Shown: piece after piece, positions 1 to 5,477 of the stretch | Layout: every line of letters begins with the position of its first letter | Position numbering within the stretch: the stretch's first letter is position 1 | Assembly (NCBI GenBank): GCA_003455275.1 | Contig: DMRR01000270.1 | Location: forward strand, 1-12,043 | Direction of reading: 5' to 3' | DNA from: Bacteroidota bacterium | GTDB lineage: Bacteria; Bacteroidota; Bacteroidia; Chitinophagales; UBA10324 | DNA length: 12,043 bases | Made by a program: the position numbers and the translations under genes | The notes under the pieces: model-generated | The model's input: only the letters and a program-made list of their open reading frames with translations | Database searches by the model: none | What the model was told of the DNA's origin: nothing

Positions 1-495
1 AAAAAAGGTTGGGATGATCGCTGGAAAGAATTTTCAGAATGGGCAGAAAGCGGACAAAAAATAAAGGACACACTTTTGAAATTGGTAGATGAAGACACCG
101 CAGCCTTTAACCAAATAATGACAGCATTTTCGTTGCCTAAAAATTCTGATGAAGAAAAAAAATTGCGCGCTTCACAAATTCAATTGGCAACTAAGCGTGC
201 AATGGAAATTCCTTTTCAGGTAATGGAAGTTTCTTCTCAGGCTTTTCCACTTTTAAAAGCAATGGCCGAAACCGGCAATCCAAACTCAGTGTCTGATGCG
301 GGAGTGGGCGCAATTGCTGTGCGTGGGGCAGTAATTGGTGCCTACCTTAATGTGAAGATTAATAGTGTTGGATTTAAGGATGAAGTTTTCAAAAATGAGT
401 TATTGAAAAAGGCTGAAAACCTGAAATCAAATTCAATCAAATTCGAAAATGAAATTCTTACCATTGTGGAACAAAAAATGAGAAATCCATCTTAA
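1..495 (+). CDS. ftcD: Formiminotetrahydrofolate cyclodeaminase, C-terminal part (gene cut by the window's left edge)
   Basis: The reading frame is open from base 1, so the gene begins outside the window; 164 C-terminal residues are present. The TTG at 76 is an internal Leu codon, not a start, because the family-like stretch W-x-x-F-S-x-W-A-x-x-G-Q lies upstream of it in frame. The motif LVDEDTAAFN followed by IMTAFSLPK and a charged EEKKLR segment is typical of the cyclodeaminase domain, an all-helical fold. The enzyme removes ammonia from 5-formiminotetrahydrofolate to give 5,10-methenyltetrahydrofolate, the last step of the formiminoglutamate branch of histidine degradation, in the cytoplasm. 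In Bacteroidota this domain is often fused behind a glutamate formiminotransferase domain; the window cannot show whether that holds here. A lipoprotein gene starts 5 bp after the stop, so read-through transcription is likely. The family call is fairly sure; mono- or bifunctionality is open. Confidence 0.88.
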   Translation, partial: KKGWDDRWKEFSEWAESGQKIKDTLLKLVDEDTAAFNQIMTAFSLPKNSDEEKKLRASQIQLATKRAMEIPFQVMEVSSQAFPLLKAMAETGNPNSVSDAGVGAIAVRGAVIGAYLNVKINSVGFKDEVFKNELLKKAENLKSNSIKFENEILTIVEQKMRNPS

Positions 496-500
496 CGCAT

Positions 501-1004
501 ATGCTGAAAAAACTTCCCTTATTTTTTATTCTAAGTTATTCATGCCTTGTACTGAATTCGTGCACATCAATGCAAACAGAAATGAGCAAAAAATGGAAAC
601 TCGATAAATCAGTATTTCCATTGCGTGAGAGGCAGTTGAATGAATTTACCCAGGAACAAAAAAATATAAAAGATAGCATAGCAGCTACATCTGATTCTTC
701 GAAGATAAAAAAATTAATTCTCGACTTGGAGTTAGCTGAAACTTCAGTTCAAAAAATTAAAGAAGGAATAGAGAAGTTAAATCACAGCTATCTGGATCTA
801 AATGAAGATGGATCTTATTCGAGCACGGTAGCTGTAGACGAAGAAGGCAGTTGGAACCTCAGCTCAGATAAAAAAATTCTTTGCCTTATTCCCAAAGGGA
901 AAAACCGAACCGATAAATTTTATATAAAGGAGTTTGAGAGAGAAAAATTATTAGTTCTTGCTATTGACTCATCTACTTTTCTTTCATTTTCTCCTCAGGA
1001 ATAA
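501..1004 (+). CDS. Small lipoprotein with a lipocalin-like C-terminal half (function unknown)
   Basis: This is a 167-residue protein with a lipoprotein signal peptide: Lys-Lys at 3-4, a hydrophobic core, and lipobox LNSC with the lipidated Cys at 21. After the Cys comes a KW motif (31-32), then a Lys/Glu/Gln-rich stretch (about 40-95) predicted helical or coiled-coil, then a beta-rich part with DLNEDGSY, the motif GSW (116-118) and a C-terminal TFLSFSP. The W...G-S-W layout is typical of Bacteroidota lipocalin-like small lipoproteins, whose ligands are mostly unknown. No acidic surface-export signal directly follows the Cys, so a periplasm-facing location is likelier; this is inference. The gene starts 5 bp after the cyclodeaminase stop and probably shares its transcript. 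The next gene (1088-1606) is a diverged paralogue with the same layout. No catalytic residues can be pointed to. Confidence 0.8.
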   Translation: MLKKLPLFFILSYSCLVLNSCTSMQTEMSKKWKLDKSVFPLRERQLNEFTQEQKNIKDSIAATSDSSKIKKLILDLELAETSVQKIKEGIEKLNHSYLDLNEDGSYSSTVAVDEEGSWNLSSDKKILCLIPKGKNRTDKFYIKEFEREKLLVLAIDSSTFLSFSPQE

Positions 1005-1030
1005 TATAAATAAGAATTTATTTGGTGCAC

Positions 1031-1060
1031 TTGCGCGCTTAGTCTATCCATATATTTTTG
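1031..1060 (+). promoter_or_regulatory. Bacteroidota-type promoter for the second lipoprotein
   Basis: A TTG (1031-1033, in the context CTTG) lies 19 nt before TATTTTTG (1053-1060). The latter matches the Bacteroidota -7 consensus TAnnTTTG at every fixed position, and the spacing fits the known -33/-7 arrangement. The expected transcript start, near 1067, gives a leader of about 20 nt before the ATG at 1088. This suggests the second lipoprotein is transcribed on its own, separately from the cyclodeaminase and first lipoprotein. Confidence 0.6.
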
Positions 1061-1087
1061 CGCCCTCTTAATAACCAAAAACTTTAA

Positions 1088-1606
1088 ATGAAAAACAACA
1101 TTCTTTCTCTCGTAGCTGTAGTAGCTACTCTCTCTTTCTTCGCAGCATGCAGCGGAGGCGCAAAGGATCAAATTGTTCGTAAATGGCAGATGTCCGAAAT
1201 GAAAAGCCCATCAGCAACACGCGAAATGAATGAGCTAGATCAAAAAATCAAAGCTGCTGATGATTCAATAGCATCAGCTGGAACGGACACAACTAAGGCC
1301 GCAATGTTTAAGATGGATAAAGAATCATATGTCTCTCAAAAGGAGAGCTATGAAAAAATGATGGAAAGTTTTAACAAGCAAACATGGGAATTTATGAAGG
1401 ACGGTAAATGTGAAATGGCAATGGGAGAAGAAAAAGAATCCGGAACCTGGAGCATTTCCGAAGATGGAAAAAAGCTTGCGCTCACATCAAGCAATGGTAA
1501 AACAGACACTCTTGAAATTTCTGAACTAACTAAAGATAAAATGGTTTTTTCAATTACTAAGGATTCTTCAAGCATTACCTTCGTACCAGCTGAAGAAAAG
1601 AAATAA
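1088..1606 (+). CDS. Small lipoprotein with a lipocalin-like C-terminal half, paralogue of the gene at 501-1004
   Basis: This is a 172-residue protein with lipobox FAAC and the lipidated Cys at 21. It repeats the layout of its neighbour: KW at 32-33, a highly charged helical segment (about 45-97) that includes ...DDSIAS... where the neighbour has KDSIAA, then EFMKDGKCEM, the motif GTW (119-121), ISEDGKKLAL, and a terminal ITFVP before a Glu/Lys tail. The G-T-W strand followed by a K-x-L-x-L strand is typical of lipocalin-like lipoproteins in Bacteroidota. The ligand or partner is unknown, and anchoring to a membrane leaflet is inferred from the lipobox. It has its own promoter (1031-1060) and a strong terminator just after the stop (1624-1656), so it is probably a monocistronic, well-expressed gene. 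ATG 1088 is the only start that gives a complete signal peptide. Confidence 0.82.
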   Translation: MKNNILSLVAVVATLSFFAACSGGAKDQIVRKWQMSEMKSPSATREMNELDQKIKAADDSIASAGTDTTKAAMFKMDKESYVSQKESYEKMMESFNKQTWEFMKDGKCEMAMGEEKESGTWSISEDGKKLALTSSNGKTDTLEISELTKDKMVFSITKDSSSITFVPAEEKK

Positions 1607-1623
1607 TTTTTCTTCTGAATGAT

Positions 1624-1656
1624 AAAACCCCTTCCGGAATCCGGAAGGGGTTTTTT
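1624..1656 (+). terminator. Strong intrinsic terminator after the second lipoprotein
   Basis: The arms AAAACCCCTTCCGGA (1624-1638) and TCCGGAAGGGGTTTT (1640-1654) are perfectly complementary. The usable stem is 12-14 bp with a tiny GAATC or AAT loop, and six T residues follow (1651-1656). It lies 17 bp after the TAA of the lipoprotein gene. The A-run on the left arm is short, so it acts mainly on + strand transcripts. Confidence 0.92.
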
Positions 1657-2230
1657 ATTTCTCTGAACTCTGTCAAAAAAATAATTTCTACTTTCAACTA
1701 TGAAAGCTCTAAATATTTTTTCCGTGATCATATCTTCTTTTTCATCATCATATTAACTACTAATAATTCGAAGAAACTAATAATTTGTAAATTGCAATTT
1801 GTAGATGTGCATTCACGGGAATTATCCTGAAGATTCAGCAGGATACAGATAAGATCAAATCAATTGAAGATCGCATTTTATTTTATTCAAAGTCTCAACA
1901 ATGGCCACATACTTTTCAGAAGAAAAAAATCTTTTCAATTACAGTTAGATATTTAGAAAAATGTTTTTGATGATATAAATAAAACTGAATTATGAATTTC
2001 ATTTTATCTAGAAAAATGAAACTAGTTATTTCAGTTTCGCCTATATCCTTTAATTGGAAACTGATTGAGAATGGAAAAAACTAACAACGCTGAATTAGGT
2101 TTTATGAGAACTGATTCGTTCGAAATTCATAAACTCAGTACACGCAAACTGAACTTAACTATTCCGCGCGATACCAGAACCTTTGCATTCGTCCTACTTG
2201 TCGAAATGAAAAAATAATTTCACCATGTTT
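1657..2230. other. Intergenic stretch of about 570 bp with no convincing gene
   Basis: This AT-rich spacer lies between the terminator of the second lipoprotein and the terminator of the convergent OmpA operon. No tRNA-like or other structured RNA was recognised by eye. One frame is open from 1791 to the TGA at 1968-1970 (59 codons) but has no ATG, GTG or TTG start near its beginning. A 30-codon ORF (1992-2084) overlaps a 48-codon ORF (2071-2217) in another frame, which may reflect a decayed gene or chance. A 12-bp palindrome (AAATTGCAATTT, 1789-1800) is unremarkable at this base composition. No Bacteroidota -7 element with a well-spaced -33 was found in front of the small ORFs. Confidence 0.5.
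2071..2217 (+). CDS. Possible 48-residue small protein (uncertain)
   Basis: An ATG-started ORF ends at TAA 2215-2217. The peptide starts MEKTNNAELGF and ends with a hydrophobic patch FAFVLLVEMKK. It carries no signal peptide, no lipobox and no motif I recognise. In favour: a clean ATG, and a hairpin terminator 24 bp downstream that also has T residues on this strand (2264-2268). Against: its length is well within chance for an AT-rich spacer, no promoter is clear, and a 30-codon ORF (1992-2084) overlaps its start in another frame, which would also fit a frameshifted relic. Treat it as a candidate only. Confidence 0.18.
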   Translation: MEKTNNAELGFMRTDSFEIHKLSTRKLNLTIPRDTRTFAFVLLVEMKK

Positions 2231-2232
2231 TC

Positions 2233-2268
2233 AAAAAAAAATCCCCGCCAAAACTGGCAGGGATTTTT
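2233..2268 (-). terminator. Intrinsic terminator of the adhesin/PorP/OmpA operon (bidirectional)
   Basis: Hairpin arms at 2241-2250 and 2255-2264 enclose the loop AAAC, flanked by an A-run (2233-2241) and a T-run (2264-2268). Read on the minus strand, the one imperfect position (2246/2259) becomes a G-U pair and the T-tract is nine long, so it is best suited to end the transcript of the OmpA gene, whose stop is 23 bp away. On the plus strand that position is a C-A mismatch and the T-tract is only five. Confidence 0.85.
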
Positions 2269-2290
2269 GATTGGGTGTTTTACCTTTTAA

Positions 2291-4375
2291 TTATTTGTCT
2301 TGTTCATCTTCTTTCTGATGTACTTCTTCCATTGTGTCAACGGCGTTTTCATCAAAACCCAGATCTCCATCTTTATAAATAACTTCAGTTCCTGGAATAA
2401 TTCCTATAATCTTAAAATCAGTTCTTCGATTTGCTTGTCTGCCTTTTGGATTATCAGTTCCGTCAGGATTTGAATTAGGTGCAATCGGCTCCGTTTCACC
2501 CATTCCCTTTGCTTCTAATCTCTTAGGGTCAACACCTTTTTCTTTTACTAAATAATCAACAACACTTTGCGCTCTTTGTTGTGAAAGGGTATTGTTATAA
2601 TCATTTGAACCAACACTGTCAGTGTGAGATCGAACTTGAATTTTAATTAAAGGATTATCGGTTAAAATTTTATATAACGAATCAAGTCCAACCTTCGATT
2701 CAGGTCTAAGGGTAGCTTCATTGAAATTGTAAAAAATATTTTTAATAACAATTGGAACAGGAGGAGGAACAGGATCTAGATATATGTCAACCCTCATGGT
2801 ATCGTTCTCCCATGTTTTTACTACGCTGAAAGGAGAAGAATTGGGATAGTATCCATTACGGGTTGCTTTCAACTCATAACTCATTGTGGGTTTTGTATCC
2901 CAGAAATACATTGTATCAATTTTTGAAAACTGATCATCTCCCCACTTGGTATCTCCCCCAGAAACCATTATAACTTTTGCGCTATCAATTTTCTTTCCTG
3001 TCTTTTTATCAAACACAAATCCTCTGACAGCATTGTAAATAATTCTTGGGTACTGCACAAGCCAGATATCATCGCAGCATGTTTCGCTCTTTACAGAAAT
3101 TGTTCCCGGCCGATTTGAGACGAGATATCCAATATATTTTTTGTCGCTTAAAACATAATACATATCGTCAACAGAACTGTTAATTGGATAGCCCATGTTT
3201 TTTACAGGCTCCCATTTCTTTAAAGAACCTTTTGACTTAAAGATATCGAAACCACCCATTCCCGGCCATCCATTTGAACTGAAGTAAAGGGTATAACTTT
3301 TCGAATCATAGTATGGTGTGATGTCATCTCCTGTTGTATTTACTTTTTTTCCCAGGTTCATCGCCGGACTCCAAACATCACCGTTTTTAACGCTATACCA
3401 TATATCCATTCCACCTGTTCCCTGGCCGCGATTACTGCTCCAATACAGAACCTCACCTTCTTTAGATTTTCCAACGCAAGGGTGTGTTTGTGTTGAATCA
3501 GAATTAATTTCACTAGGGAGTTTTACAGGATTGCTCCACTTTCCGTTCTTCTGAATTTCTGTTACATAAATATCACAATGCATTTTCATTGTGTTATCCA
3601 TTTTACACTTGGTAAAATAAAATCGTTTGTGGTCAAGCGAAAATGATCCATTTCCGCAGTGAGCATCTTTATCATTAATAGGCATTCCTTTATAAAGAGA
3701 ACTTTGACCAAGAGTGGAATCGGTTTCTTTAGGAGCTGAATAGAACTGAGCGAACTGAGTATTTTTTCTAACATTATCAATGATAATGATGGTATCTGAT
3801 TTTAATGATGAATAAATAAGTTCATCATTACCATTGGGCACTGGTCCAAATTCTGTGTAAGGAGCATTGATATTGGCGCCAATATGTTCAACTTTTACTG
3901 TGTCAGGATGTGAAATCATACTAATTGCTAGGTCGCAACCTTCAGACTGCATTTTGGCTTTTTTCTTCAAAACTGATGCGTTGGTTCCTTTATAAACTTT
4001 CTGAAATTTATCGAAGGCAGTTTTTGCTTCAGCGTACTTAGCATTATATTTTAAACAAAGTGCATAGTAGTATCCTGCTTCTGGATACTGATCAGTTCCT
4101 AAATCCTGCAATACTTTAAACCATTTCTCTGCTTCTTTATAGTCTCTAAGCAACATTTGAGATTGGGCAATTTGATTTACTGCATAAGCATTGTTTGATT
4201 GTTTTTCATACACTCTTTCATAGTATGAAATGGCATTGAAATAACTTCCAATACTATAGAGGTAATCAGCCATTTTCAAGCTTTGTTTAGCATTCAGCTT
4301 TTGAATGACCTGACCATTGGAAACAAATGGAAGAACCAGGAGAAGAATCAAACACATTTTTTTCAAAAAACTCAT
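2291..4375 (-). CDS. TPR-PD40-CRD-OmpA envelope protein, PorE-like architecture
   Basis: This 694-residue protein has a Sec signal peptide (FLKKMCLILLLVLPFVSNG, about 3-21) without a lipobox. Domains in order: TPR-like helices (about 30-130); PD40/WD40-like beta-propeller repeats (about 170-440) with the marks YWSSNRGQGTGGMDIW and YFSSNGWPGMGGFDIF and the common CCDDIW (433-438); a carboxypeptidase regulatory-like beta domain (about 447-535); and an OmpA C-terminal peptidoglycan-binding domain (about 545-658) with FYNFNEATLRPES, the SHTDSVGSNDYNNTLSQQRA segment (Asp586 and Arg601 in the usual diaminopimelate-contacting places) and NRRTDFKI. An acidic tail follows. This domain order matches PorE of the type IX secretion system, which links the machinery to peptidoglycan. 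Here it is the last gene of an operon with a PorP/SprF protein and a T9SS cargo, so a dedicated periplasmic anchor or scaffold role is inferred. Many Bacteroidota carry several such paralogues, so orthology with porE is not claimed. Confidence 0.92.
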   Translation of the reverse strand: MSFLKKMCLILLLVLPFVSNGQVIQKLNAKQSLKMADYLYSIGSYFNAISYYERVYEKQSNNAYAVNQIAQSQMLLRDYKEAEKWFKVLQDLGTDQYPEAGYYYALCLKYNAKYAEAKTAFDKFQKVYKGTNASVLKKKAKMQSEGCDLAISMISHPDTVKVEHIGANINAPYTEFGPVPNGNDELIYSSLKSDTIIIIDNVRKNTQFAQFYSAPKETDSTLGQSSLYKGMPINDKDAHCGNGSFSLDHKRFYFTKCKMDNTMKMHCDIYVTEIQKNGKWSNPVKLPSEINSDSTQTHPCVGKSKEGEVLYWSSNRGQGTGGMDIWYSVKNGDVWSPAMNLGKKVNTTGDDITPYYDSKSYTLYFSSNGWPGMGGFDIFKSKGSLKKWEPVKNMGYPINSSVDDMYYVLSDKKYIGYLVSNRPGTISVKSETCCDDIWLVQYPRIIYNAVRGFVFDKKTGKKIDSAKVIMVSGGDTKWGDDQFSKIDTMYFWDTKPTMSYELKATRNGYYPNSSPFSVVKTWENDTMRVDIYLDPVPPPVPIVIKNIFYNFNEATLRPESKVGLDSLYKILTDNPLIKIQVRSHTDSVGSNDYNNTLSQQRAQSVVDYLVKEKGVDPKRLEAKGMGETEPIAPNSNPDGTDNPKGRQANRRTDFKIIGIIPGTEVIYKDGDLGFDENAVDTMEEVHQKEDEQDK

Positions 4376-4431
4376 TTGCTTAAGGTTTATCTTTTTGTTA
4401 GAAAAAATTCAGCTACAAATAAAACAAAATA

Positions 4432-5454
4432 TCAGAAACGCGGACACCATAAAACTGGTGGATCCAGAATCAAACCGCCAATGCATCCAGTATAACTTAA
4501 AGAAAGTTCGAAACCTCCTTTTGAATTAGTGGCGCTATTGAGCGAAGAAATATTTACATCATAACTTAGTCCGAGTTTAACGCTTTTGTACTCACCACCA
4601 ACTAAAACATTTACTGCATCATCCCAGCGGTAATAGCCACCAAAATAAAATTCGGCTTCCATGTTTGCGTTACTGACATGATAACCAACATTGGTTCCGA
4701 AATTAATTTCTTGTGCTGCAGATTGAGTCATATATAATACAGAAGGATAGATGCTCCATACATCATTTAATTTAGCTTTACCTCCAGCATGAACAACCAT
4801 GCGCATTCCTAATTTAGAATTTGGATTATCCAGGAAAGTTTCTTTAGGCTGAATCAGATGAAAAGCTGCGCCTCCGGCATAGAAACTATATTTTGGAGAA
4901 ATATTAGCAAGGTAAAGAATTCCGGCATTAAAATCTAGATAACCGAAACCTAGTTTCGCAAATGGTTCATTATTAGATAATGTATGATCAAAATCAGTTC
5001 CGTTAAACTGATCTTCGAAATCTAATTTATTAGGGTCAACCTTTTTCTGAACATATCCTGTCTGGATTCCAAGAGAAACATTATGAATTCGCTTAGCATC
5101 GAAAGTATACATGTACCCAGCTGAACCCAATATTGAAAGATTTGACAAATTACCGTCACCGGCCTGGTCCTGCAATACAAGCATTCCGGCCGATAGAACT
5201 CCTTTCTTTATATAACGAGCCGCCAGATTATTTATATCAAAAGACAATGAGGGCGTTGTATAGGTTGTGGGTGCTGATATACTATGCCATTGGTTTTTAT
5301 AATTAATGCAGGCCCGGTAGTTACAGTCATTAATGCCAGTTAATGCCGGATTAAGAGTTAAGGGTGAAGCATAAAACTGCGAATAGTGTATATCCTGAGC
5401 CCGAGAAATAACTACGGTCAGAATCAATAAAGCAAGAATGTATAATTTTTTCAT
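4432..5454 (-). CDS. PorP/SprF-family type IX secretion outer-membrane protein
   Basis: This 340-residue protein has a signal peptide ending SRAQ (about residue 20) followed at once by the family hallmark DIHYSQFYASPLTLNPALTG (21-40). The rest consists of alternating beta strands rich in Gly, Tyr and Phe, as expected of an outer-membrane barrel, and it ends with the typical C-terminal CPRF. Family members include SprF of Flavobacterium johnsoniae, needed for delivery of the adhesin SprB, and PorP of Porphyromonas gingivalis. They associate with the periplasmic T9SS ring, and individual paralogues serve particular cargo, usually the protein encoded next door. Here the upstream gene (23 bp gap) encodes a cargo with a type B sorting domain and the downstream gene (56 bp gap) a PorE-like OmpA protein. 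The only four cysteines sit near the ends (44, 49, 324, 337), which would allow disulfides there. The ATG at 5454 is set by the signal peptide. Confidence 0.93.
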   Translation of the reverse strand: MKKLYILALLILTVVISRAQDIHYSQFYASPLTLNPALTGINDCNYRACINYKNQWHSISAPTTYTTPSLSFDINNLAARYIKKGVLSAGMLVLQDQAGDGNLSNLSILGSAGYMYTFDAKRIHNVSLGIQTGYVQKKVDPNKLDFEDQFNGTDFDHTLSNNEPFAKLGFGYLDFNAGILYLANISPKYSFYAGGAAFHLIQPKETFLDNPNSKLGMRMVVHAGGKAKLNDVWSIYPSVLYMTQSAAQEINFGTNVGYHVSNANMEAEFYFGGYYRWDDAVNVLVGGEYKSVKLGLSYDVNISSLNSATNSKGGFELSLSYTGCIGGLILDPPVLWCPRF

Positions 5455-5477
5455 TGGTTTGGATTTCCTAATTTTTG

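Noticed and set aside
6..495. Start of the cyclodeaminase at the TTG in 76-78
   Set aside because: The frame is open to base 1 and family-like residues lie upstream, so this is an internal Leu codon in a gene cut by the window edge.
1348..1731. Minus-strand 127-codon ORF over the second lipoprotein
   Set aside because: It is antisense to a well-supported lipoprotein gene, runs through its strong terminator, and has no family-like features.
1789..1800. Perfect 12-bp palindrome AAATTGCAATTT
   Set aside because: Several such palindromes are expected by chance in 12 kb of AT-rich DNA, and no gene starts beside it.
3318..3780. ORFs in other frames inside the OmpA-family gene (plus 3318-3554, minus 3586-3780)
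   Set aside because: Both lie wholly within a domain-complete coding region and show no motif or signal.
4283..4529. Two overlapping plus-strand ORFs at the OmpA/PorP junction
   Set aside because: They are antisense to the ends of two real genes, rich in Lys/Asn/Gln, with no recognisable domain.
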